Source of the DNA: JADKIH01 sp031367345
GTDB lineage: Bacteria; Bacteroidota; Bacteroidia; AKYH767-A; 2013-40CM-41-45
Direction: 5' to 3'
DNA length: 30,803 nucleotides
NCBI GenBank assembly: GCA_031367345.1
Contig: JANLPR010000085.1
Span: 1 to 30,803 of the forward strand
Positions 1-8,104 of the stretch are shown one piece after another. The first letter of the stretch is position 1; every line of letters starts with the position of its first letter. The notes below the pieces were generated by a model. That model did not search any database, was not told the origin of the DNA, and saw nothing but the letters and a program-made list of their open reading frames with translations. Position numbers and translations under genes: made by a program.

Positions 1-177
1 CATTTTTTTAGCTAACCGACAATCTATCCCATAAAATAAAACAAGTTTGCAATCTCACGCCTCACTCCAATCACTGAATGCTAAATATAAAAGTATAACT
101 TCGTTGTTTGCATCGACTATTTCAATAACGCTTAAATTTTGAAATAATTCCTTGATGGGTTAATGGAAGTCATTAGA

Positions 178-208
178 TTGTGTGTAAGTGTAGCGCAATC
201 TACTTTTG
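178..208 (+). promoter_or_regulatory. candidate Bacteroidota sigma-A promoter (TTG-N20-TACTTTTG)
   Basis: TTG at 178-180 and TACTTTTG at 201-208 are 20 bp apart, matching the Bacteroidota -33/-7 pattern (TTTG, about 19-21 bp, TAnnTTTG). It points rightward, but no reading frame starts within the next 350 bases. It may be an orphan promoter left from a lost gene or may drive a short RNA. Such matches also arise by chance in AT-rich DNA. Confidence 0.35.
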
Positions 209-505
209 CAAAAAAAAACAGCAACAGACGAAATAGGAATTGTAGAGGGATAAATTGTTCCGCTGCGCAGTATTCCCCATCAAAACATAATTAGACCTTC
301 AAAGCAATACAAATGCCTCACAAAGCCTTAGTGAAAGCCAATGATCCCAACCACCACTTCGAAGAATTTCAAAATTATTTGTTTTGAGTCGTGTGATTTC
401 TAATCCACCGTCAAGGCTCATCGTGTTAATTCAAAGGCCAGATACTAGCGAAAAACAGCTGCAACATTGAATTACAACAACATTATTTTTTTGTCTTTTT
501 ATTTT

Positions 506-513
506 TATATTTG
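506..513 (+). promoter_or_regulatory. candidate -7 element upstream of the SRPBCC gene
   Basis: TATATTTG fits the Bacteroidota -7 consensus TAnnTTTG and lies 77 bases before the ATG at 591. The nearest upstream TTTG (490-493) is only 12 bp away, shorter than the usual spacer, so the -33 half is not supported. Confidence 0.25.
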
Positions 514-590
514 GTAAAAATCAATTGCGTCTGTACCTTGGACTGTTAGTTCAAACCATCCTCCAATACCCATCTACCACTTAATTATAA

Positions 591-974
591 ATGAAAAACT
601 ATAAATCTTATTTTATTATTCCTGCCACACCGGAAGAAGTGTATGCGGCCATAACAAATCCATTAACCATTCACTTATGGACAGGAGGAGAGGTTAAAAT
701 GTCGACAGAACCCGGATCAGAATTTTCAATGTGGGATGAAAGTATCAGTGGAAAAAATTTGGAGTTTGAAGAAAACAAGAAAGTAGTTCAACAATGGTAT
801 TTTGGCGATCAGGAAGAACCTTCAATTGTAACGATCAAACTGCATTCACACAAACAAGGAACTTCAGCAGAATTAGTACATACCAACATTCCCGATGATG
901 ATTTTGAAGACATCGTTGAAGGCTGGAAGGATGCTTATTTTGGAGCCATTATTGATTTTTATTTAGTGGAGTAG
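591..974 (+). CDS. SRPBCC / AHSA1-like domain protein
   Basis: This is a 127-aa soluble protein without a signal peptide, the usual length for stand-alone START/SRPBCC-fold proteins of the AHSA1 (activator of Hsp90 ATPase homolog 1-like) family. The features visible are the N-terminal IIPATPEEVYAAITNP strand-helix, the LWTGGEVKMSTEPGSEFSMW segment that matches the family's W-x(n)-PGG-x-F core, the QQWYF strand, and the C-terminal long helix GWKDAYFGAIIDFYL that caps the pocket. The fold binds hydrophobic ligands or client proteins, but the specific ligand cannot be read from sequence. It starts at ATG 591 with no strong Shine-Dalgarno, as is normal in Bacteroidota. It appears monocistronic: the downstream sequence is a REP-like element and broken genes. 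Family assignment is confident; cellular role is unknown. Confidence 0.88.
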   Translation: MKNYKSYFIIPATPEEVYAAITNPLTIHLWTGGEVKMSTEPGSEFSMWDESISGKNLEFEENKKVVQQWYFGDQEEPSIVTIKLHSHKQGTSAELVHTNIPDDDFEDIVEGWKDAYFGAIIDFYLVE

Positions 975-1065
975 GGTAGGTGAGTTAATAATAATTAATA
1001 TGATTTATTCTTTTCAATCGTCTGCTATTTGTATTGTATGTTCAATACTGCAGATGAAACTGCAA

Positions 1066-1109
1066 GCCCTGAAAGGGCGATATCCATCAGCGACGGGCAA
1101 CGCCCATCG
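1066..1109. repeat. REP-like double hairpin next to a Y1 transposase remnant
   Basis: Two short hairpins lie side by side: GCCCT/AGGGC with loop GAA (1066-1078), and CGACGGGC/GCCCATCG with loop AAC (1091-1109, one mismatched pair). GC-rich paired hairpins of this kind are typical REP elements mobilised by REP-associated tyrosine transposases, and such a transposase remnant begins about 60 bases downstream. Only one copy is present in this window, so the repetitive nature is inferred from structure and context. Confidence 0.5.
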
Positions 1110-1171
1110 AAAAAAGAACGGTAATCATCATCAATAAAAAAATATATTGAAAATAATAAATCGAAAGTCGT

Positions 1172-1441
1172 ATGGGCTAATCGTTAGTTCAAAATTATAT
1201 GCATATAGTTTTTAGCACGAAGTACAGGCAGAAAATTATTTTACCGGAGATTGAAAACGAATTGCATGCATACATGGGAGGCATATGTAATAATTTAGAA
1301 TGTCATACGATTAAGATTGGCGGGAATGCCGATCATGTTCACATATTATGTATGCTGTCGAAGAAAATAACGTTGATGAAATTACTGGAAGAAGTAAAAT
1401 CGCATTCGTCGAAATGGCTCAAGACAAAGATGCATATTTAA
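1172..1441 (+). pseudogene. IS200/IS605-type (REP-associated) Y1 transposase, truncated
   Basis: The frame encodes the N-terminal half of a Y1 HUH transposase: NYMHIVFSTKYR, then the GGICNNLEC segment, then GGNADHVHILC, whose HVH (His46/His48 counted from the ATG at 1199) is the metal-binding HUH motif, then LLEEVKSHSSKWLKT. Full family members have about 150 residues and carry the nucleophilic tyrosine in the missing C-terminal half. The likely original start is ATG 1172, in the same frame, but codon 3 after it is TAA (1178-1180), followed by recognisable SLVQNYMHIVF. The gene is therefore broken at both ends: an early stop and loss of everything after ~1430. At that point the sequence passes directly into an alpha/beta hydrolase fragment. 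It cannot transpose as it stands. The adjacent REP-like hairpins fit a REP-associated transposase. Confidence 0.8.
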
Positions 1442-1670
1442 GATCATACTGGCCATCTACATTAGTCTGTGTGGAGCTTTATTTTATTTCCAAGAGAATC
1501 TCATCTTCTTCCCGAAAAAATTGGATAAAAACTATCAATTTAATTTCGATCAAAAATTTGAAGAGATAAACATTAGAACGAAAGACAATGTAGTACTGAA
1601 TGGTTTATTATTTAAAGCGGATAGTTCTAAAGGATTGATTTTTTATCTTCATGGAAATGGAGGATCATGA
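1434..1670 (+). pseudogene. alpha/beta hydrolase, N-terminal fragment
   Basis: Reading in frame from about 1434 gives a hydrophobic N-terminal helix (FKIILAIYISLCGALFYF) followed by QENLIFFPKKL, an NFDQKFEEINIRTKD segment, LNGLLF and LIFYLHGNGGS, then a TGA at 1668-1670. This is the start of a membrane-anchored alpha/beta hydrolase of the kind that begins with a single helix and a FFP-x-L motif. HGNGGS matches the HGNAGS oxyanion-hole loop. The nucleophile elbow (GxSxG), acid and histidine are all missing, so about 70-75% of the gene is gone. No ATG is present in frame: the position expected for the start reads ATA at the junction with the transposase remnant. This is a deletion remnant, almost certainly non-functional. 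Confidence 0.72.
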
Positions 1671-1968
1671 TCTCCAACACCGCGCTGCATCAGCCTTTGC
1701 AGCATATACACTTTTTTTATGAATGAATGAATTTTTTTATTTGGCGAGTTTTACCAAGTTAATAAATACATTCACAGAATTATTAAATAATAAAACAGAA
1801 TAGTTTGAATATTATCTTACTTTGCTAAACTTATTTTAATCTACGGTGCTTTTTTCATAGCTGGCAAAAATACTGTGTATTTACTGTATGTAATCAATGC
1901 GTGATGTCATTCATCAACATCGGGCAATTCGTTTGTTTTTAATTGAAATTTCTTTCAAAAATAAAATC
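1671..1968. other. AT-rich intergenic region before the secreted-protein block
   Basis: I see no gene here. The region has a TGAATGAATGAATTTTTTT stretch near 1719-1737 and a weak TTACTTTG (1817-1824) that lacks a correctly spaced -33 element. The promoter for the block starting at 1969 should lie here, but I cannot place it confidently. Confidence 0.4.
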
Positions 1969-2466
1969 ATGATAAGACCCTTACAAATTATTTTTGCTAT
2001 TCCATTTTTATTTGCTTATAGTCTTAATGCACAGAGCCTTAGTCCTGTGATCGTCTCCCCTGCAGGCAATACTTTTCAATCGGAAAACATAAGTCTGGAA
2101 TGGACATTGGGGGAAACTTCTATCGGATATTTTACCTATGGTAACAAAGCATTAAGTGAAGGTTTTCATCAACCGACATTGTCTGTTTTATCCCTTACCG
2201 ATAAAACATCTTCTGATGTTCAGATCAACGTTTTTCCTAACCCGGTTCTGTCAACGCTGAAAGTTACAATGCCTCTCGAAGAGCTCTCAAAAGCACTTTT
2301 TTCTCTCACAGATGAAAATGGCCGGATCGTTTCTGTCACTATTAGTAATTCGGAAAACTCAAGAGACATTGATATGTCTCAATTGAAAAACGGATATTAT
2401 TTTTTACGGGTAAACAATGCCCAAGGTGCGAATATCCGCTCTTTCAAGATCCTAAAAATTAAATAA
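1969..2466 (+). CDS. small T9SS type A sorting domain protein
   Basis: I place the start at ATG 1969, because it begins a clean signal peptide (MIRPLQIIFAIPFLFAYSLNAQ, cleavage after NAQ). An in-frame ATG at 1897 would add 24 polar residues in front. The mature protein is ~143 aa. First comes a short beta-rich stretch with ISLEWTLGETSIGYF and LSEGFHQPTLSVLSL, common in small Bacteroidota surface proteins. The T9SS C-terminal domain follows (INVFPNPVLSTLKV, LTDENGRIV, LKNGYYFLRV, SFKILKIK), which directs outer-membrane export and surface attachment. The next gene starts 20 bases after the stop, so co-transcription is likely. A small CTD protein in front of tail-fibre-like genes suggests they act together at the cell surface (inference). 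Confidence 0.85.
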   Translation: MIRPLQIIFAIPFLFAYSLNAQSLSPVIVSPAGNTFQSENISLEWTLGETSIGYFTYGNKALSEGFHQPTLSVLSLTDKTSSDVQINVFPNPVLSTLKVTMPLEELSKALFSLTDENGRIVSVTISNSENSRDIDMSQLKNGYYFLRVNNAQGANIRSFKILKIK

Positions 2467-2486
2467 TTTATTATAAAAAATATACT

Positions 2487-5228
2487 GTGAAAAAAATATT
2501 ACTACTCAACGTAATTTTTTCGATATTTTATCTGTCGTCTATTGCCCAAAGTATTCCCCAGGGAATAAACTATCAGGCAGTTGCCAGAAATAACGAAGGT
2601 TCGGCTCTGGTTAATAAAGCATTGGTCTTAAAGATTAATCTTCAGGATCCCAAAAGCATTGCCCCCACTGTTTTCTATAGCGAAACACATCATGTGTTTA
2701 CCAATCAACTGGGATTATTTTCTGTAGTTGTAGGTGAAGGATCTGCTTTGTCAGGAAATTTTTATTCTATTCCCTGGAGTAACGAAAGAATATGGATGGA
2801 AATTTATGTGATGTCAGAAGCAGATAATGATTTCACAAAAGTAAGTACTAGCGAATTAATGGCTGTGCCTTATGCTTTTCATGCTGAAACAGCAACAGCA
2901 GTTTCCGGTACTTCCGGATATACCGTTCCCGGTTCGTCTGCAGGTGGAACAACTGTCAACGCCGGACCGGTGCCCGCAACTGCCTGGGAAACTCCGGGCA
3001 ATTCAGCAAGTAACCCGCTTCTGGAATACATCGGAACAGGAGATCTTAAAGACCTTCTTTTAAACACGAACGGAATAGAAAGACTAAAAATATTTTCCAC
3101 AGGAAATATAAATATTACAAACAGTCTTACTATCGGAATTGATCTCACCGTAGGCCGTGATGTTACAGTTAATCATGATGTAAGAATAAAAAATGATGCT
3201 GTCATAGATTCAAATCTGATAGTAAAGAAAAACGTGATGCTGAATGGTTCCGGAGGTTCAACAATGAATTATGGTCCTTTCACTGTAAACAAAGTGAGTC
3301 CTACTGTTCTTACAGGAACATTAAGAGTGGATCAAATCACGAATCTGAATGATAGTTTAAGGGTAAATAATCTGAAGCCGACTTTGCTCACAGGTACGTT
3401 GCGCGTGAATAAAGAGACTAGTTTAAATAATTCCCTGACCGTAAATAATCAGTCATCAACAGTTATGACAGGAACATTAAGAGTAGATTCTAATGTGACT
3501 TTTAATAATCGTCTTTTAATTGACAATGCAAATTTTAATTCTACTGATTCTTCTAACGGAGCATTAGTAGTTGCAGGTGGTGTTGGTATCGGAAAAAATA
3601 TTAATGTTGGTGGTGACCTGAAAGTGTCGGGTTCAACCGGATTTGCAGGCCAATTAAGATTGAATGATCCTCGTCCTTCTATACGTCCCGATTCAGGTGC
3701 ACTGGTTGTTTCAGGTGGTGTAGGAATTGGAAAACAGATCAGCGTAGGTGGATATACACATTTGTACGATTCTCTCCGCGTTGAAGGTGATGCCAATTTC
3801 AGAAAGACAGTTACTGTTACTGATTCTGCAGCATTTCAGAATAAACTCAGAGTTACCGGTGTAAGTACATTAAACGGTTCAACGGATGTTACAGGAGCTG
3901 TCACAGTTAATGGTGCTTCACTTGTGAATGCCGATCAAAGTCTGTTTACAAATTATCCATTACAGGTTCAGGGAGGCATGCAAGGTATTGCCGTGCAGGT
4001 TTCAGGAAATAAAGCAATGGCAAATAATTACAGTTCATTCTTTGATCAATCCGGAATGCAGGGAAGAATTGAAGGACTTGCGGCCGGCGAATATTCATTG
4101 ACTGCAGATTATGCACAAGAGAATAAAAGATTAAATGACGATGTTTATCTGAATGAACTCAACATTGCTTTTGCAACATTGAATGAAGTTCAAGCAGGAA
4201 TAAAATTAGGTGCTGCATTAATTTCAACAACTCCATGTGTTGGACTTGGTGTATGTGCAACAGTACCTATTCCTTCTTTCATCGTCGCATCACTGGTAAA
4301 TTTTGCGGCGGCAACAGCGATACTTACTGTTTCAGGAGTTCAACTTGACCAGGCCTATACGGCAAAATCAGATTTTGATGCAAGTTCAATAACAAAAAAC
4401 GGAATTACATATGAGTCCGGAGCAGGTGATTATGCTGAATACCTGGAAATGGCTAATAAGGATGAGAAAATCTTTCCGGGAGATATCGTTGGAATGAAAG
4501 GCGGAAAAATTTCACGCATTACAGAAGGAAACGATAGAATAATGGTTGCATCAGTAAGACCAATTGTATTGGGAAATATGCCGAAAGACGGAATTGGGAT
4601 TGGATATAAAAAGATCGCTTTTCTCGGGCAGGTTCCTGTAAAAGTTATAGGTAAAGTTTCTATCGGAGATTTTATTCTTCCTGACGGAAATAATCTGGGA
4701 CTTGGAAAAGCATTTTCTTCAGAAGAACTTCTTCCCTCACAGAAAAAAGAAATTTTAGGAGTTGCGTGGTCAGCATCTGAAACAGGAAAAACTATTTCTA
4801 CTATCAATGTTGCAGTAGGATTGAATATGGTAGATAATCACAAGGAAATTGAAGAGTTGCAAAATGAAATTTCAGAACTGAATAATCAGATCGCAGCAAG
4901 CGACCGCGAACTTGAAAATCTGTTTCCGGCATACAAAGATGCCAATGCCGCTGCAGGAGCTCCCACAGCAAGTAATCAACCATATTTAGTAACTCCTACA
5001 CCGGAAAATATAAATTATAAGATGGTTTCAAGGGCAGAAATGGTAGTTGCTTTTGATCAAGTCATTGCTCAGATGAATGAAAATAAAAACGATAAGAACA
5101 GTCAGATCTTCCTTAAAAAAATAAAATCAGATCCTGCATTTCTGGAATCAACGATCGATAAAGCAATGAAAAAAATTGAAAAGGTGATTGAAGTTCAAAA
5201 AGAACTTGATAAAAAACTTTCAAAATAA
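2487..5228 (+). CDS. secreted tail-spike/fibre-like protein, paralog 1 of 3
   Basis: This 913-aa protein starts at GTG 2487, 20 bases after the previous stop; GTG is followed at once by a signal peptide (KKILLLNVIFSIFYLSSIAQ). Domains in order: an N-terminal Bacteroidota module (~22-135; GINYQAVAR, then LMAVPYAFHAETA); three 26-residue TGTLRV repeats (~276-353); two 46-residue-spaced units with AGGVGIGKNINVGG (from residues 358 and 404); a QGRIEG segment; a hydrophobic stretch (~574-617) with Cys584 and Cys590; and a C-terminal domain beginning YESGAGDYAEYLEM (Asp648, Glu651), then FLGQVPVKVIGKVSIGDFIL and ILGVAWS. The last part has the order of the tail-spike intramolecular chaperone (Peptidase_G2-like) group. 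Heptad-like helices (~785-812, ~872-913) end the protein. There is no T9SS CTD. A trimeric fibre is an inference; ligand unknown. Confidence 0.82.
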   Translation: MKKILLLNVIFSIFYLSSIAQSIPQGINYQAVARNNEGSALVNKALVLKINLQDPKSIAPTVFYSETHHVFTNQLGLFSVVVGEGSALSGNFYSIPWSNERIWMEIYVMSEADNDFTKVSTSELMAVPYAFHAETATAVSGTSGYTVPGSSAGGTTVNAGPVPATAWETPGNSASNPLLEYIGTGDLKDLLLNTNGIERLKIFSTGNINITNSLTIGIDLTVGRDVTVNHDVRIKNDAVIDSNLIVKKNVMLNGSGGSTMNYGPFTVNKVSPTVLTGTLRVDQITNLNDSLRVNNLKPTLLTGTLRVNKETSLNNSLTVNNQSSTVMTGTLRVDSNVTFNNRLLIDNANFNSTDSSNGALVVAGGVGIGKNINVGGDLKVSGSTGFAGQLRLNDPRPSIRPDSGALVVSGGVGIGKQISVGGYTHLYDSLRVEGDANFRKTVTVTDSAAFQNKLRVTGVSTLNGSTDVTGAVTVNGASLVNADQSLFTNYPLQVQGGMQGIAVQVSGNKAMANNYSSFFDQSGMQGRIEGLAAGEYSLTADYAQENKRLNDDVYLNELNIAFATLNEVQAGIKLGAALISTTPCVGLGVCATVPIPSFIVASLVNFAAATAILTVSGVQLDQAYTAKSDFDASSITKNGITYESGAGDYAEYLEMANKDEKIFPGDIVGMKGGKISRITEGNDRIMVASVRPIVLGNMPKDGIGIGYKKIAFLGQVPVKVIGKVSIGDFILPDGNNLGLGKAFSSEELLPSQKKEILGVAWSASETGKTISTINVAVGLNMVDNHKEIEELQNEISELNNQIAASDRELENLFPAYKDANAAAGAPTASNQPYLVTPTPENINYKMVSRAEMVVAFDQVIAQMNENKNDKNSQIFLKKIKSDPAFLESTIDKAMKKIEKVIEVQKELDKKLSK
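3312..3545 (+). repeat. three 78-bp (26-aa) repeats in paralog 1
   Basis: TGTLRV-type units begin at 3312, 3390 and 3468, exactly 78 bp apart, each following the pattern TGTLRV-x(6)-LNxSLxVNN. Each would add a short beta-rod segment to the fibre shaft. Confidence 0.85.
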
Positions 5229-5271
5229 TCTTTGCTAAATAGTTCAGAACAATTTATTACAAAATGACTTC

Positions 5272-8031
5272 ATGATGAAAAAGAAATATATAATCTCATT
5301 TTTATTTGCAGTGATCGCAAATTTCGCTTTCGGCCAAACAATTCCCCGTGGAATGAATTACCAGGCAGTAGCAAGAGGAAAGGCCGGTGAACCAGTCGCT
5401 GATCAGGACTTATCTCTGAAAATCATTTTACAGAGTCAGACTGCAAATAGTACAGAAGTTTATTACGAAGAATTACAAAAACTTCATACGAACAAAAATG
5501 GAATATTTTCGGCAACAATAGGAAGAGGTACTTCTTTAGTCGGAAATTTTAATACCATTCCATGGAGTTCCAAAATGATATGGATGTTTGTTTCTATTAA
5601 ATTAGAAGGTGAATCCGAATTCACTGTTCTTAGCGGTACTCAACTAATGGCTGTACCTTATGCATATCATGCTGAAACAGCAGATGAAATTGCCGGTTCA
5701 TATACTCCCTATGTTTTACCGGATGTTCATTCAAATGGTAATACGATCAATGCAGGACCTGTTCCAGCAACAGCATGGAAAGTAACAGGAAATACTGTTT
5801 CTAATCCACCTACAGAATATCTTGGAACATCAGATAACGTAGACTTTGTCATCAAAACTAATGGTATTCAACGAATGAGAGTTCTGAGTACAGGCGGAAT
5901 ATTAATGAACAACAGTGTTACAATCGGAATTGATCTTACGATTGGTCATGATGCAATAGTAAATCATGACCTGCGTGTAAAAAATGATGCAACAATAGAT
6001 TCAAATCTGACAGTGAAAAAAAATGTCAATTTAAATTCTATAGCAGGAGCCACGGTGAACTCCGGACCATTTACAGTCGATAAAGTAAGTCCGACTTTAC
6101 TTACAGGAAGTTTACAGGTTGATAAATCAACGAATCTTAACGACAGTCTAACTGTTAATAATGTTAAGCCAACTTTGTTGACCGGAACTTTACAAGTAAA
6201 TCTTGCCACTGATCTTTACAATTCTTTAACGGTCAACAGTCAGTCGCCAACTGTTCTCACAGGAACCTTGCGTACAGATTCTAATGTGATCATGAAAAAT
6301 CACCTGACTCTCGATAATCCACTTTTCAATTCTACCGATTCTTCCAATGGAGAAGTTGTTATTGCAGGCGGTGTCGGAATAGGAAAGAATCTGAATGTAG
6401 GTGGTAACTTAAAAATTGCCGGACAAACTGAATTGAACGGACAGGTTTTACTCACAGATACAAGAAGATCTGAAAGACCGGATTCCGGGGCTTTGGTAAT
6501 TACAGGTGGTGCTGGAATTGGAAAACAGATTCAGGTTGCAGGTTACACTCACTTGTATGATTCATTACGCGGTGATGGTGATGCTTATTTCGGAAAGACA
6601 TTGAACGTTGCTGATTCGGTTACTTTAAATAATAAATTGAATGTAACAGGAACATCTACTTTCAACGGATCAATACTTGCAAACGACAGAATGAAAATTG
6701 ATGCAACTGCATTAGGTTCTTCTGCTCAAAATGCAATCACCAACTACCCGCTTCAGGTAAAAGGTGCTGCTCAAGGAATTGCTATCCGTGTTGATGGAAA
6801 TAAATCATCAGCCAATAACTATATTTCTTTCTGGGATCAGAATGGAATGCAGGGAAGAATTGAAGGCATGGCGCCGGGCGAATATGCGAATACATCCGAC
6901 TATCGTATCGAAGATCAGAGATTGAGATCAAAAGTTGAATTTGCACAATTAAATGTTGCTACTGCAACTTTCAATGAAGCTTCTGCTGTTGCGGATGTAG
7001 TTGCAGCAGCTACGTCTTCTACTGCATGTGTCGGACTTGGTGTTTGTGCCACTGCTCCACTTCCTTCTTACATCGTTGCTTCACTTGTGAATGTTGCAGG
7101 TGCAACTGTGCTTTTGGTTGAAAATGGCATTGCACTAGATCTTGCAAATACTGAACGCTCCAATTTTGATCAAATGGCTTCAACTAAAACCGGAGTTACA
7201 TACGAAAGCGGTTCAGGTGATTATGCTGAATATATAGCTATGTCAGACAGAAATGAAACAATATTACCTGGCGACCTAGTAGGAATTAAAGGTGGTAAAG
7301 TAACACGCAATACTACAGGAGCTGATAAAATAATGGTGGTTTCAAGACGACCTATCATTTTAGGAAATATGCCTGCATCAGGAACTGAAGCTGATTATAA
7401 AAAAGTTGCTTTCCTTGGTCAGGTTGAAGTGCAGGTATCCGGAAAAGTTTCTGTAGGAGACTACATTCTTGCCGATGGAAATAATTTAGGAATAGGGATA
7501 GCAGTTTCACCAAAGGATCTCAAATCTTCAGACATAAAAAAGATCGCAGGAATTGCCTGGTCAGAAAGCAAAAACAACTTTGGAATTTCATTGATCAATA
7601 TTGCAATTGGTTTAAATGTAAACGACAATCAGGCGCTGATCAATAATCTGAAATACGAACTTAGTCTCCTTAAACAGCAGGTTGCTGAAACAGATGCGGT
7701 TTTAAGAAATGTGGCTCCGGGATACATAGGAAACCGGACTACTGATCCGAAGATTGTTGCTGCAAGAATAGGAAATTATACAGACGACAGATTGCGTGAT
7801 GTATCTCCTGAAAACATCGTTTACCGTCCTTTCAACCGTGCCGAAATTACTCTGGCAGTAAATGCAGTGATAACAAATTTCAAGGACTCAGAAAAATTAA
7901 CAGACAAATCATTTATACAAAAATTAAGTATGAATGAAGCAATGAAAAAATCTATAGTTGAAACGGTTTTATTAAAAGTGAATAATCAGTTGAATGCCCA
8001 GAAAGAATTAGACAAAAAATTATTCAGGTAA
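5272..8031 (+). CDS. secreted tail-spike/fibre-like protein, paralog 2 of 3
   Basis: This 919-aa protein aligns end to end with its neighbours on both sides. A second ATG at 5275 is an equally possible start. Signal peptide: MMKKKYIISFLFAVIANFAFGQ. The same order of parts follows: GMNYQAVAR module, LMAVPYAYHAETA, three 26-residue repeats (from residue ~278), AGGVGIGKNLNVGG units, NGMQGRIEGMAPGEY, a hydrophobic segment with CVGLGVCATAPLPSYIV, then YESGSGDYAEYIAM (Asp650) opening the chaperone-like domain, FLGQVEVQVSGKVSVGDYIL, and helical ends (QALINNLKYELSLLKQQV and the final NAQKELDKKLFR). The 43-base gap from paralog 1 has no terminator, so they are probably co-transcribed. No T9SS CTD is present. 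Gene duplication followed by divergence is clear; whether the three form hetero- or homotrimers cannot be told. Confidence 0.82.
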   Translation: MMKKKYIISFLFAVIANFAFGQTIPRGMNYQAVARGKAGEPVADQDLSLKIILQSQTANSTEVYYEELQKLHTNKNGIFSATIGRGTSLVGNFNTIPWSSKMIWMFVSIKLEGESEFTVLSGTQLMAVPYAYHAETADEIAGSYTPYVLPDVHSNGNTINAGPVPATAWKVTGNTVSNPPTEYLGTSDNVDFVIKTNGIQRMRVLSTGGILMNNSVTIGIDLTIGHDAIVNHDLRVKNDATIDSNLTVKKNVNLNSIAGATVNSGPFTVDKVSPTLLTGSLQVDKSTNLNDSLTVNNVKPTLLTGTLQVNLATDLYNSLTVNSQSPTVLTGTLRTDSNVIMKNHLTLDNPLFNSTDSSNGEVVIAGGVGIGKNLNVGGNLKIAGQTELNGQVLLTDTRRSERPDSGALVITGGAGIGKQIQVAGYTHLYDSLRGDGDAYFGKTLNVADSVTLNNKLNVTGTSTFNGSILANDRMKIDATALGSSAQNAITNYPLQVKGAAQGIAIRVDGNKSSANNYISFWDQNGMQGRIEGMAPGEYANTSDYRIEDQRLRSKVEFAQLNVATATFNEASAVADVVAAATSSTACVGLGVCATAPLPSYIVASLVNVAGATVLLVENGIALDLANTERSNFDQMASTKTGVTYESGSGDYAEYIAMSDRNETILPGDLVGIKGGKVTRNTTGADKIMVVSRRPIILGNMPASGTEADYKKVAFLGQVEVQVSGKVSVGDYILADGNNLGIGIAVSPKDLKSSDIKKIAGIAWSESKNNFGISLINIAIGLNVNDNQALINNLKYELSLLKQQVAETDAVLRNVAPGYIGNRTTDPKIVAARIGNYTDDRLRDVSPENIVYRPFNRAEITLAVNAVITNFKDSEKLTDKSFIQKLSMNEAMKKSIVETVLLKVNNQLNAQKELDKKLFR
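6103..6336 (+). repeat. three 78-bp (26-aa) repeats in paralog 2
   Basis: TGSLQV, TGTLQV and TGTLRT units begin at 6103, 6181 and 6259, spaced exactly 78 bp. They occupy the same place in the protein as the repeats of paralogs 1 and 3. Confidence 0.82.
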
Positions 8032-8104
8032 TTACCGATTCCGAAAAACTCTACAAGGCTTAAGAGAAAAACAAGCCTCAAATAAATTTACAAATATTGT
8101 TGTA

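Larger units (their letters stand above)
1..590. other. intergenic or decayed region before the SRPBCC gene
   Basis: I see no convincing gene here. It holds a good Bacteroidota-type promoter match at 178-208 and a -7-like element at 506-513. There is also a 40-codon minus-strand frame (299-421, ATG to TGA) whose translation looks protein-like (contains GGWDHWLSLRLCEAF), but I do not recognise it. The rest is AT-rich sequence with stops in all frames. Confidence 0.5.

Noticed and set aside
1348..1569. A 73-codon frame spanning the transposase and hydrolase remnants
   Set aside because: It lies in a different frame from both recognisable protein fragments and its translation resembles nothing.
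1804..1824. TTTG and TTACTTTG as the promoter of the secreted-protein block
   Set aside because: The spacer is only 9 bp and the -7 element mismatches the key A, so it does not fit the Bacteroidota pattern.
8054..8082. Inverted repeat AGGCTT/AAGCCT between paralogs 2 and 3 as a terminator
   Set aside because: The stem is only 6 bp with an 11-base loop, and no T-run follows; it would not be a convincing terminator and the genes are otherwise closely spaced.
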